Source: Oscillospiraceae bacterium
GTDB taxonomy: Bacteria; Bacillota; Clostridia; Oscillospirales; Oscillospiraceae
DNA length: 8,184 bases
Reading direction: 5' to 3'
Assembly (NCBI GenBank): GCA_016295615.1
Contig: JAEDKW010000052.1
Location: 1 to 8,184 of the forward strand
Positions 1-6,926 of this stretch are shown piece after piece; position 1 is the first letter of the stretch, and the number at the start of each line of letters is the position of its first letter. A program made the position numbers and the translations under genes. A model generated the notes under the pieces. That model ran no database searches, was not told where the DNA came from, and was given only the letters and a program-made list of their open reading frames with translations.

Positions 1-17
1 AAAACTGATTCCAAGCG

Positions 18-1541
18 CTATCGGTCCAGATGGAGCGTCCAGCGGTCAAAATGATCAAACGGATTTGCCGCGGTGGGGCTGGCATTTTCAACGAGTCCTG
101 CGGAAATCTGCATGGAGACGGATTTGAACGCGATCGGAGCGATCGGAGCATTCTGCGCAAAGAAGCGAAAATACGCCTGCGCGCTGCTTTCGGTTTGACT
201 TGCAAGAAAAGCGCTGAGGAGCCTGTCCATCTCCGCGTCCGCGTAGCCGCCGTAATTGAGCGCACCGCCGGAGCCGATCAGCGGCGCGGCATCCCAGTCC
301 GCGGTCATCCTTGTTTCGCCGAGGTAAAGGTCAAAACTGCCGTTTTGCAAAGCAAGCAGATAGTTTTCCCAGGAAACCGCCTTGAGCGTGACGTTCAGCG
401 CGTCGGTGGAGAGCTGACGGCACAGCGCTTCGGCAACAGAGCGCTTGAAGCCGTTCTCCTCGTTGACCAAAAGCGTCAGAGTTTTGGGATGGCTGCCGTC
501 GACGCCGGCACCGGCAAGCGCCTGAGCGTAATCCGAGCCGGCTGCGGCTGAGCCGGAGGGATAGAAGGACGCGGCGGGAGAGATCGGAAACTGCGCGGCG
601 CGGGCGTGACCGGACAAAAGCGTGGATACGATCACGGCACGGTCAAGCGCGCCGCTCATGGCGCGGCGCACGCTGCTGTCGGAGAGCAGCGCGTGCCGGG
701 TGTTGAAGCCCAGATAAAGCAGGGAGGTGCTGTCGGTGTCGAACACATCGACCTCGCCCACACTTCCGGAAGCGTCGGTGCCGGTCAGGTCGGAAACGAG
801 CAGATGCACATCGTAAGAGGAGAGAAGATAGGAGGCGGTGCCGTTGTCCCTGGCGGAAACGAGCAGAATACGCTCAAGCGGGAAATCGGCGGAGCCCCAC
901 CAGTCGGTATTTTGAATGAGACAGGTGCCTTCGCTGTCCGTGAGGAAAAGGTACGGACCCGTCCCCAAGGGAACAAGATCCTTTTCCGAGCCGGACTTCA
1001 CAACGGGAATGTCGAGCAGGGCAGGGAACGCGCTGTTGTCCCGCGTGAGGGTGATGACGAGCGCTTCGCCCGAAACACGCATGGAAGACACCGCAAAGAA
1101 GCGTGCGCCGTAGCGCTCCGAAGCGGCGGCGCGCCGGTAGACGGCAAGAACGTCGGAAGCGGAGAGCGCGGAGCCGTCGGAAAAGGTGACGCCGTCGCGC
1201 AGATAGAACGTGTATGTCCGCTTTTGCGCATCGTAGACATAATCGCTGCAAAGCACCTTTTGCGGTGCAAAGTGCTCGTCGAGTGCAAAAAGCCCCTCGT
1301 AAAGCAGCGCGCCGACCGTTTGCTGAACGCCGTCAATGCAGGTAACGGGGTCCAGCGTCTGGTTTTGGAGATAGGGAAGGGCGAATGCGGAGATCCGCGT
1401 TTCGCTGCTTTCCTCCGCCTGCTCGTCGGGAAGCGCCTCGTTCCAGAACTCGTCCGTTTCCTCTTCTTCCCAGCACGAGCACAGCAGCAGCGCCATTGCC
1501 AGTGCAAGCAAAAGCGCGCAGAGCCTTTTCGCCGTAGCCAT
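18..1541 (-). CDS. ABC transporter substrate-binding lipoprotein, family 5 (peptide/nickel type)
   Basis: Predicted extracellular lipoprotein that captures a ligand, probably an oligopeptide, for an ABC importer. The 507-residue product starts with a lipoprotein signal: K5-R6, a Leu/Ala-rich hydrophobic stretch, then LCSC with the likely lipidated Cys23, followed by an acidic linker (WEEEETDEF). The family-5 hallmarks follow: LDPV near 63-66, LLYEGL near 79-84, YTFYLRDGVTFSDG near 110-123, ALSASDVLAVYRR near 125-137, GTGPYLF near 193-199, LYLGFNT near 275-281 and VRRAMSGALDR near 291-301. The length is typical of the family. The start at 1541 is preferred over a longer in-frame start at 1688, because the signal peptide begins there and a TGGAGG site lies 7 bases upstream. 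The ATG lies 2 bases after the pgeF stop, so the two are probably co-translated. No permease or ATPase genes are in the window; they could lie past the left edge or elsewhere. The family is certain; the ligand is unknown. Confidence 0.93.
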   Translation of the reverse strand: MATAKRLCALLLALAMALLLCSCWEEEETDEFWNEALPDEQAEESSETRISAFALPYLQNQTLDPVTCIDGVQQTVGALLYEGLFALDEHFAPQKVLCSDYVYDAQKRTYTFYLRDGVTFSDGSALSASDVLAVYRRAAASERYGARFFAVSSMRVSGEALVITLTRDNSAFPALLDIPVVKSGSEKDLVPLGTGPYLFLTDSEGTCLIQNTDWWGSADFPLERILLVSARDNGTASYLLSSYDVHLLVSDLTGTDASGSVGEVDVFDTDSTSLLYLGFNTRHALLSDSSVRRAMSGALDRAVIVSTLLSGHARAAQFPISPAASFYPSGSAAAGSDYAQALAGAGVDGSHPKTLTLLVNEENGFKRSVAEALCRQLSTDALNVTLKAVSWENYLLALQNGSFDLYLGETRMTADWDAAPLIGSGGALNYGGYADAEMDRLLSAFLASQTESSAQAYFRFFAQNAPIAPIAFKSVSMQISAGLVENASPTAANPFDHFDRWTLHLDR

Positions 1542-1543
1542 GA

Positions 1544-2356
1544 CTATGCCTCCAGCGAAATGACGCCCACCATGCCGCCGCGCCGCTCGCCCATCAGACG
1601 GTGGGACCAGTAGCGTTCCGGATGGCACATCGTGCAGTCGGGATGTATTTCGACATGCTTTGGGTCCAGTCCCGCGCGCAGCAGCCACAGCCGGTTGATC
1701 GCCTTGAGATCGATACGGTACTTGCCGCCGGCTCTGGTGATCTGCTCGTCGATCGCGGGGTCGAGAAGCTGCGCAAACTCCTCCTTCACATCGTCGTCAG
1801 TCAAAAAGCAGCACTTGCCGATGGAGGGACCGATGGCGGCGTGGAGCGTCTGCGGCGTTGCGCCGTAGAACGTCATCATGGAGACGGCGGTCTTGAGCGC
1901 GATCCCTTTCGCCGTGCCGCGCCAGCCGGCATGGCACGCGCCGATACAGCGGGCGAGCGTGTCGTAAAGCAGGATCGTGCAGCAGTCGGAGCCGAACACG
2001 ACGAGCGGAAGGTTCGCCACATTCGTCACCAGCGCATCCGCATCATAGGGACGATCCTCCCACAGAATGCTGCCGGCATGCTCCTCCGAGGCGATGCGCA
2101 CCAGATCGCCGTGGACCTGGCGGCAGCCGACGACACGGGAGCCGTCGAAGCCGGCTGCCAGACCGAGGCGGCGGTAGTTCTCCAGCAGGTTTTCCGCCGT
2201 GTCGCCGCGGTTGTCGGCAAAGTTGAGGGTATCGAACGGCGCCGGGCTGACTCCTCCGTGCCGCGTCGTGAAGGCATGACGAATGCCGCCGGCGGCACTG
2301 AGACCATCGGCGGTATCGTAAATCAAGCCGTTATGATTGTGTTCGGTAAAGGGCAT
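1544..2356 (-). CDS. pgeF: Peptidoglycan editing factor PgeF (YfiH/LACC1 family, laccase domain)
   Basis: Cytosolic protein of the YfiH/DUF152/LACC1 family. In E. coli, PgeF is linked to peptidoglycan precursor quality control, removing L-Ser wrongly placed in the stem peptide; relatives also show purine nucleoside phosphorylase or polyphenol oxidase activity. The product is 270 residues, the usual length. The three metal ligands are visible: His82 in RQVHGD, Cys125 in GSDCC and His142 in CHAGWRGT. Further family blocks are HAFTTRHGGVS (27-37), DADALVTN (105-112), AAIGPSIGKCC (173-183) and the C-terminal CTMCHPERYWSHR (241-253). The start at 2356 has AGGAGG upstream and directly begins the conserved domain; a longer in-frame ATG at 2443 would overlap the end of secA and adds non-conserved sequence. 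It lies 31 bases after secA and 2 bases before the lipoprotein gene, so it is probably the middle gene of an operon. Which activity matters in this organism cannot be told from sequence. Confidence 0.93.
   Translation of the reverse strand: MPFTEHNHNGLIYDTADGLSAAGGIRHAFTTRHGGVSPAPFDTLNFADNRGDTAENLLENYRRLGLAAGFDGSRVVGCRQVHGDLVRIASEEHAGSILWEDRPYDADALVTNVANLPLVVFGSDCCTILLYDTLARCIGACHAGWRGTAKGIALKTAVSMMTFYGATPQTLHAAIGPSIGKCCFLTDDDVKEEFAQLLDPAIDEQITRAGGKYRIDLKAINRLWLLRAGLDPKHVEIHPDCTMCHPERYWSHRLMGERRGGMVGVISLEA
1549..1554 (-). promoter_or_regulatory. Ribosome binding site for the solute-binding lipoprotein gene
   Basis: TGGAGG on the minus strand lies 7 bases before the ATG at 1541 and inside the last codons of pgeF. 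It decides the start of the lipoprotein gene. Because it is embedded in the upstream coding sequence, with only 2 bases between stop and start, translational coupling with pgeF is likely. Confidence 0.8.
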
Positions 2357-2360
2357 GGCG

Positions 2361-2366
2361 CCTCCT
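2361..2366 (-). promoter_or_regulatory. Ribosome binding site for pgeF
   Basis: AGGAGG on the minus strand lies 4 bases before the ATG at 2356. The match to the anti-Shine-Dalgarno sequence is strong, although the spacing is a little short. It lies within the 31-base gap after the secA stop, which shows no terminator. Confidence 0.7.
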
Positions 2367-2387
2367 CGCTTGCGGATGCCGCGCGTC

Positions 2388-5120
2388 TTATCTGCCGCAG
2401 CAATGCTTGTATTTTTTGCCTGAACCGCACGGACACGGATCATTGCGCCCGATCTTCTGCACCTTGCGCGGCTGCTTTTTCACCGTGCCGTCGCCGGCGG
2501 TGGTGGCAACGATGCCCTCCGCGACGCGCTCGCGCTTGACCTCCTGTTCGGTCTTGACGCGGGCGGAGAAGATGCGGCGGACGGTCTCATTCTGAATGGC
2601 GGAGATCATTTCCTCAAACATGGAGAGGGATTCCTGCTTGTAGACGTCCACCGGATTCTTGTTGCCGTAGGACTGCAGGCGGATCGCCTGACGCAGCTCG
2701 CTCATCGCGTCGATATGATCCATCCAGTACTCATCGACCACGCGCAGCAGCACCACGCGCTCCAGCTCGCGCATGACGGGCGGGGTGAGGGTGTCTTCCT
2801 TGGCATTGTAAACGGTCTCGGACGCGGCAAAAAAGCGGTCGGTCAGATCCTCGCCCGTCATGCCGGAAAGCTCGCTTTCGCTCAGCGCGACCATGCCGCG
2901 CGGGAAGTACATGCCCTCGCACGCCTTAAGCGCGGCTTCATAGCTCTCCTTTGTGAGCTTGCCCTGCTCGCTGACGGCGACGGCGACGTGGTTTTCAATG
3001 CTCGAGCGGAGCATGTTCAAAACCGTGGACTTGATGTCAAGACCGTCAAGCACCTGCTTGCGCTGAGTGTAGATGATCTCGCGCTGCTTGTTCATCACAT
3101 CGTCGTACTCAAGCGTTGCCTTGCGGGACTGGAAGTTGCGGGATTCCACGCTCATCTGCGCATTTTCGATGGACTTGGTGAGCATCTTGTTTTCGATCGG
3201 CGTATCCTCGTCGATATCGAGACGCTCCATCAGATTGGTGATCCGCTCGCCGCCGAAGAGCCTCATCAGATCGTCGTCGAGCGAGAGGTAGAAGCGCGTT
3301 TCACCGGGGTCGCCCTGACGTCCGGCGCGTCCGCGCAGCTGATTGTCGATGCGGCGGGAGTCGTGACGCTCGGTGCCGATGATGAAAAGACCGCCTGCCT
3401 CGCGGACCTTGTCCGCCTCGCCGCTGATCTCCTCCCTGTGCTTTTTGAGCGCCGAAGCAAACATGGCGCGCGCGTCGAGGATCTCCTGATTCTGCGTTTC
3501 GGCATAGCCGGTCGCTTCGGCGATCAGCTCGTCGGAAAGACCTGCCTTGCGCAGATCGGTCTTTGCCATATATTCCGCGTTGCCGCCGAGCATGATATCC
3601 GTGCCGCGGCCCGCCATGTTGGTGGCGACGGTGACGGCGCCGAACTTGCCTGCCTGCGCCACGATCTCGGCTTCCTTTTCGTGATTCTTCGCGTTCAAAA
3701 GATTGTGCTTGATGCCCTCGCGGGAGAGGAGATAGGAGAGCTTTTCGTTCTTCTCGATGGACACCGTGCCGACCAGCACCGGCTGACCCTTGGCGTGGCA
3801 CTCCTTGATCTGGCGGATGACCGCGCGGTACTTGGCAGCCTCGGTCTTGTAGACAACGTCCGGATTGTCCAGACGGGCGATGGGGCGGTTGGTCGGGATC
3901 TCGATGATGTCGAGGTTGTAGATCGTGCCGAATTCCTCCTCCTCCGTCAGCGCCGTACCGGTCATGCCGGAGAGCTTTTTGTAAAGGCGGAAGTAGTTCT
4001 GGAAGGTGATGGTGGCGAGCGTCTTGCTCTCGCGTGCGACCTCCACGCGCTCCTTGGCTTCAATGGCCTGATGCAGACCGTCGGAGTAGCGGCGCCCGAA
4101 CATGAGACGACCGGTGAATTCATCGACGATGACGACCTGACCGTCCTTGAGGACATAGTCGATGTCGCGCTTCATCGTGCCGTGCGCCTTGAGCGCCTGG
4201 TTGACATGGTGCGCGATGGTGGAGTTTTCGGGGTCGGACAGATTTTCAAGGTTGAAGAATTCCTCGACCTTTTTGATGCCGCGCTGCGTCAGCGTTGCGG
4301 TCTTGGCCTTTTCATCGACGATGTAATCGGCAGTCTCGTTGACGTCCTCTTCTTCCTTTTCGTCCGTCTCGGCAATGACCTTCTTGCGGAAGGTGCGCAC
4401 GAGAGATTCCGTGCGGGAATACATCTCCGTGGATTTTTCGCCCATGCCGGAGATGATCAGCGGCGTGCGCGCTTCGTCGATCAGAATGGAGTCGACCTCG
4501 TCGACGATGGCGAACGAGTGTCCGCGCTGAACAAGCTCGGAGCTGTAGATCGCCATGTTGTCACGCAGGTAGTCAAAGCCCATTTCGTTGTTGGTGCCGT
4601 ATGTGATGTCGGCGGCATAGGCAGCTCTGCGCTCCTCACTGGAAAGGTCGTGGACGATGAGACCCACGGTAAGACCGAGGAAGCGATGGACCTTGCCCAT
4701 CCACTCGCTGTCGCGCTTGGCGAGATAGTCGTTGACGGTGACAATGTGCACGCCGTTTCCGGTAAGACCGTTGAGGTAGGCGGGCAGCGTTGCGACCAGC
4801 GTTTTGCCTTCGCCGGTCTTCATCTCGGCGATGCGACCCTGATGCAGCACGATGCCGCCGACGAGCTGAACGCGGTACGGACGGAGCCCGAGCACGCGGT
4901 CAGACGCTTCACGCACGGTGGCAAATGCCTCGGGCAAAATGTCGTCAAGCGTTTCGCCGTCGGCAAGGCGCCGCTTGAACTCCGGCGTTTTCGCCTGAAG
5001 CTCGGCGTCGCTCAGCGCCTTATACTCGTCCTCCAGCGCCTCGATTCGGTCAACGATCGGGTAGATGCTCTTGAGTTCGCGCTCAGAGTAGGTACCGAAC
5101 ACTTTGGTGAGAAGTCCCAT
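2388..5120 (-). CDS. secA: Preprotein translocase subunit SecA
   Basis: ATPase motor that drives unfolded preproteins through the SecYEG channel at the cytoplasmic membrane. The product is 910 residues, full length for the family. Visible parts in order: N-terminal MGLLTKVFG; Q-motif region RPYRVQLVGG (80-89); Walker A MKTGEGKT (100-107, Lys106); DEAD-type Walker B VDEVDS (206-211); preprotein cross-linking domain (about 220-370); SGMTGTA (384-390); second nucleotide-binding fold with ATNMAGRGTDI (499-509) and GRAGRQGDPG (597-606); helical scaffold with YWMDHIDAM (798-806); and a C-terminal SEC-C zinc motif with Cys896, Cys898, Cys907 and Cys908. The start at 5120 gives the family N-terminus and has AAAGGA upstream. 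In-frame ATGs at 5147 and 5171 add residues without homology, and the latter lies upstream of the predicted transcription start. It is first in the leftward unit, behind its own promoter. It resembles housekeeping SecA1 rather than an accessory SecA2, because all domains and the zinc tail are present. Confidence 0.98.
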   Translation of the reverse strand: MGLLTKVFGTYSERELKSIYPIVDRIEALEDEYKALSDAELQAKTPEFKRRLADGETLDDILPEAFATVREASDRVLGLRPYRVQLVGGIVLHQGRIAEMKTGEGKTLVATLPAYLNGLTGNGVHIVTVNDYLAKRDSEWMGKVHRFLGLTVGLIVHDLSSEERRAAYAADITYGTNNEMGFDYLRDNMAIYSSELVQRGHSFAIVDEVDSILIDEARTPLIISGMGEKSTEMYSRTESLVRTFRKKVIAETDEKEEEDVNETADYIVDEKAKTATLTQRGIKKVEEFFNLENLSDPENSTIAHHVNQALKAHGTMKRDIDYVLKDGQVVIVDEFTGRLMFGRRYSDGLHQAIEAKERVEVARESKTLATITFQNYFRLYKKLSGMTGTALTEEEEFGTIYNLDIIEIPTNRPIARLDNPDVVYKTEAAKYRAVIRQIKECHAKGQPVLVGTVSIEKNEKLSYLLSREGIKHNLLNAKNHEKEAEIVAQAGKFGAVTVATNMAGRGTDIMLGGNAEYMAKTDLRKAGLSDELIAEATGYAETQNQEILDARAMFASALKKHREEISGEADKVREAGGLFIIGTERHDSRRIDNQLRGRAGRQGDPGETRFYLSLDDDLMRLFGGERITNLMERLDIDEDTPIENKMLTKSIENAQMSVESRNFQSRKATLEYDDVMNKQREIIYTQRKQVLDGLDIKSTVLNMLRSSIENHVAVAVSEQGKLTKESYEAALKACEGMYFPRGMVALSESELSGMTGEDLTDRFFAASETVYNAKEDTLTPPVMRELERVVLLRVVDEYWMDHIDAMSELRQAIRLQSYGNKNPVDVYKQESLSMFEEMISAIQNETVRRIFSARVKTEQEVKRERVAEGIVATTAGDGTVKKQPRKVQKIGRNDPCPCGSGKKYKHCCGR

Positions 5121-5130
5121 AATTGCAAAT

Positions 5131-5136
5131 TCCTTT
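5131..5136 (-). promoter_or_regulatory. Ribosome binding site for secA
   Basis: AAAGGA on the minus strand lies 10 bases before the ATG at 5120. It is weaker and farther away than the sites of the other genes, but it supports 5120 over the in-frame ATG at 5147. That upstream ATG has no purine-rich site and would leave a leader of only about 8 bases after the predicted transcription start. Confidence 0.55.
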
Positions 5137-5161
5137 CGTGGGAGCATATGAATACAAATAC

Positions 5162-5190
5162 AGTATAGCACCGCACCGCCTGATATGCAA
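5162..5190 (-). promoter_or_regulatory. Predicted sigma-A-type promoter of the secA unit
   Basis: On the minus strand, TTGCAT (5190-5185) and TATACT (5167-5162) are separated by exactly 17 bases. TGC directly before the -10 hexamer makes an extended -10 element, which would offset the weak -35 match. Transcription would start near 5155, giving a leader of about 35 bases before secA. No riboswitch or leader peptide fits in that length. Confidence 0.7.
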
Positions 5191-5191
5191 A

Positions 5192-5231
5192 GGAAATTTG
5201 CCGAAGGTTGATGAATGAATTGTAAATTTCC
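5192..5231. repeat. Inverted repeat between the two divergent promoters
   Basis: GGAAATTT at 5192-5199 and its exact complement AAATTTCC at 5224-5231 are separated by 24 bases. Each arm carries a self-complementary AAATTT core, and the cores are 30 bases apart centre to centre, close to three helical turns. The repeat lies between the -35 boxes of the secA and RNase promoters. It could be a regulator-binding site or an AT-rich upstream promoter element. Nothing in the sequence identifies a regulator. Confidence 0.45.
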
Positions 5232-5252
5232 GGCGAACTGTGCTGCCTGCCG

Positions 5253-5264
5253 CCTTGCGCAAGG
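5253..5264. repeat. 12-base perfect palindrome over the rightward -35 box
   Basis: CCTTGCGCAAGG reads the same on both strands and contains the TTGCGC hexamer used as the -35 element of the rightward promoter. A protein bound here would block RNA polymerase. The symmetry could be chance, since the repeat is short and GC-rich. Confidence 0.4.
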
Positions 5265-5283
5265 AATGCGCCTGTGCTAAAAT
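5255..5283 (+). promoter_or_regulatory. Predicted sigma-A-type promoter of the RNase-methyltransferase unit
   Basis: TTGCGC (5255-5260) and TAAAAT (5278-5283) are separated by 17 bases, and TGC directly precedes the -10 box (extended -10). Transcription would start near 5290, leaving a leader of about 28 bases that contains the AAGGAGG ribosome site. Two dyads overlap the promoter elements, so it may be regulated. Confidence 0.7.
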
Positions 5284-5304
5284 GACCGCAGGACAATCAT
5301 TTTA
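5278..5304. promoter_or_regulatory. Candidate operator: 8-base inverted repeat centred on the transcription start
   Basis: TAAAATGA (5278-5285) and TCATTTTA (5297-5304) are perfect complements separated by 11 bases. The left arm contains the whole -10 hexamer, and the dyad centre (5291) coincides with the predicted transcription start near 5290. Half of the repeat lies upstream of that start, so it would act as a DNA site rather than an RNA hairpin, which is the usual geometry of a repressor operator. No regulator gene is in the window. Confidence 0.5.
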
Positions 5305-5310
5305 AGGAGG
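5304..5310 (+). promoter_or_regulatory. Ribosome binding site for the beta-CASP RNase
   Basis: AAGGAGG lies 7 bases before the ATG at 5318, near-ideal sequence and spacing, and fixes this start. Its first base is also the last base of the candidate operator. Confidence 0.88.
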
Positions 5311-5317
5311 CGCTTTT

Positions 5318-6910
5318 ATGAAACTTTCCTTTTACGGTGCTGATCGCTGTGTCACCGGCTCATGCCACTGCCTTGAGGTGGGCGGAAAGAAGATCCTCAT
5401 CGACTGCGGTCTGCAGCAGGGACGCGACGAGATCGACAACCGCACGCTGCCTTTTGCGCCCAATCAGATCGACTATGTTCTGGTGACGCATGCGCATATC
5501 GACCATACCGGGCGGATCCCGCTGCTGGTCAAAAACGGCTTTTGCGGCGAGATCCTTACCACGCGCCTGACGGCGGAGCTGATGCAGATCATGCTGCTGG
5601 ACAGCGCGCACATTCAGGAAAGCGAGGCCGAGTACGACAACCGCAAGGGCGAGCGCGCCGGCAAAGCGCCGGTCGAGCCGATCTACACGGTCGAAGACGC
5701 GCAGAATGTGTTCCGGTTTGTCACCACCTGCGAGTACGGCGAAACGGTCGCGCTTTGCGACGGTGTGCGCGTCACCTTTACCGACGCGGGACACCTGCTC
5801 GGCTCGGCCTCCATCACGCTGGAGGTGAGCGAAAACGGTTTGACAAGGACCATCGTTTTCTCCGGCGACATCGGCAATGTCGATCAGCCCATCATCCGCA
5901 ATCCGCAGTACCTGAAAAAGGCGGATTATGTCGTCATGGAATCGACCTACGGCGACCGCAACCATACCGAGGTGTGGAGCTATACCGATGAGCTGGCGGA
6001 GATCATTGACGAGACGCTCTCCAAGGGCGGCAATATCGTCATTCCGTCGTTCGCCGTCGGGCGCACGCAGGAGCTTTTGTACTTTATCCGCGAGATCAAG
6101 GACGCCGGGCTTGTCAAGTCCGTGCCCGATTTTCCGGTCTATATCGACTCTCCGCTTGCCAAGCAGGCGACAACCATTTTCTGCGGCGATCTGCACGGCT
6201 ATCTTGATGAAGAGGCGCTCGAGCTTGTCAAGGACGGTACGCACATGTTCTCGTTCCCCAACCTTCACCTGGTCGAGACGTCGGAGGAGTCGAAGCTGCT
6301 CAATATGGACACGACACCCAAGGTCATCATTTCCGCGTCCGGTATGTGCGACGCGGGGCGTATCCGTCACCATTTGAAGCACAATCTCTGGCGCGACAAC
6401 AGCGCCGTGGTGTTCGTCGGCTACCAGGGCGTCGGTACGCTCGGCAGGCGGCTTCTTGACGGCGTGGAGAGCGTCAGGCTCTTTGGCGAGGAGATCGCCG
6501 TGCGCGCGAAGATCGTCAACTTCCAGGGGCTTTCCTCCCATGCCGACCACGACCATCTGCTCTCGTGGATCGAGTCGTATGATCCCAGACCCGCGAGGGT
6601 GTTTGTCGTTCACGGCGACGCCGACGTGATCCCCGCGTTTTCCGCGGAGCTGGAGACGCGCGGCTTTGCGACCTACGCTCCGCTCTACACCGCAAGCTAT
6701 GACCTTGCGGCGGATCGGGAGCTGGAGCGCGGCTATCAGCCGGAGAAGAAGCGCTCCGCTGTCGCGACGCTCGCCGACGATCTTTACAGCAAGCTGCTCG
6801 CTGCCGCTGAGGCGCTGCTTGCGCTCGTGCGCAGCAAGAAGGGCGCGCCCAATAAGGAGAAAAAGGCATTTACCAGGCAGATCCTGGATCTGATCGAAAC
6901 TTGGAGATAA
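5318..6910 (+). CDS. MBL-fold/beta-CASP ribonuclease (TTHA0252/CPSF-like)
   Basis: Predicted zinc-dependent, cytosolic RNA-processing or RNA-degrading enzyme of the metallo-beta-lactamase/beta-CASP group, related to Thermus TTHA0252 and eukaryotic CPSF73. The product is 530 residues. Metal motifs are complete: Asp29 in LIDCG, HAHIDH (His58, His60, Asp62, His63), His159 in DAGHLLGSA and Asp184 in FSGDIG. The beta-CASP part follows: Glu208 in MESTYGDR (motif A), SFAVGRTQELL (244-254), SASGMCDAGRIRHHL (339-353, His350/351 for motif B), His408 in SSHAD (motif C) and the terminal VHGD (431-434). There is no N-terminal KH region as in archaeal aCPSF. About 70 residues after the catalytic core (461-530) are charged and probably helical. 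It is first in the rightward unit, with its own promoter, a possible operator and an rRNA methyltransferase gene 16 bases downstream. The class is near certain; substrate, and endo- versus exonuclease mode, cannot be read from sequence. It is distinct from RNase J. Confidence 0.93.
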   Translation: MKLSFYGADRCVTGSCHCLEVGGKKILIDCGLQQGRDEIDNRTLPFAPNQIDYVLVTHAHIDHTGRIPLLVKNGFCGEILTTRLTAELMQIMLLDSAHIQESEAEYDNRKGERAGKAPVEPIYTVEDAQNVFRFVTTCEYGETVALCDGVRVTFTDAGHLLGSASITLEVSENGLTRTIVFSGDIGNVDQPIIRNPQYLKKADYVVMESTYGDRNHTEVWSYTDELAEIIDETLSKGGNIVIPSFAVGRTQELLYFIREIKDAGLVKSVPDFPVYIDSPLAKQATTIFCGDLHGYLDEEALELVKDGTHMFSFPNLHLVETSEESKLLNMDTTPKVIISASGMCDAGRIRHHLKHNLWRDNSAVVFVGYQGVGTLGRRLLDGVESVRLFGEEIAVRAKIVNFQGLSSHADHDHLLSWIESYDPRPARVFVVHGDADVIPAFSAELETRGFATYAPLYTASYDLAADRELERGYQPEKKRSAVATLADDLYSKLLAAAEALLALVRSKKGAPNKEKKAFTRQILDLIETWR

Positions 6911-6926
6911 AAGGAACGAGCAGCCA

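Noticed and set aside
1542..1688. Longer N-terminus for the solute-binding protein, starting at 1688
   Set aside because: The extra 49 residues lie within the pgeF coding region and would bury the lipoprotein signal peptide; the ATG at 1541 has a good ribosome site.
2357..2387. Possible terminator between secA and pgeF (GCGG-ATG-CCGC hairpin at 2372-2382)
   Set aside because: The stem is only 4 base pairs and no T-run follows in the direction of transcription; it lies just upstream of the pgeF ribosome site.
606..2539. Plus-strand open frames (606-1613 and 1601-2539) opposite the lipoprotein and pgeF
   Set aside because: Low-complexity Arg/Ala/Gly-rich translations without domains; both lie opposite well-supported genes.
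2715..5168. Open frame of 817 codons on the plus strand, fully antisense to secA
   Set aside because: Arises from the strong G/C third-position bias of secA. The translation has no recognisable domain, is rich in Asp/Val/Arg/Leu in the manner of antisense frames, and the opposite strand encodes unmistakable SecA.
5144..5188. GCATAT/ATATGC inverted repeat and an ATACaGTAT dyad around the secA -10 box
   Set aside because: Arms of 4 to 6 bases in AT-rich sequence are expected by chance and overlap promoter consensus letters.
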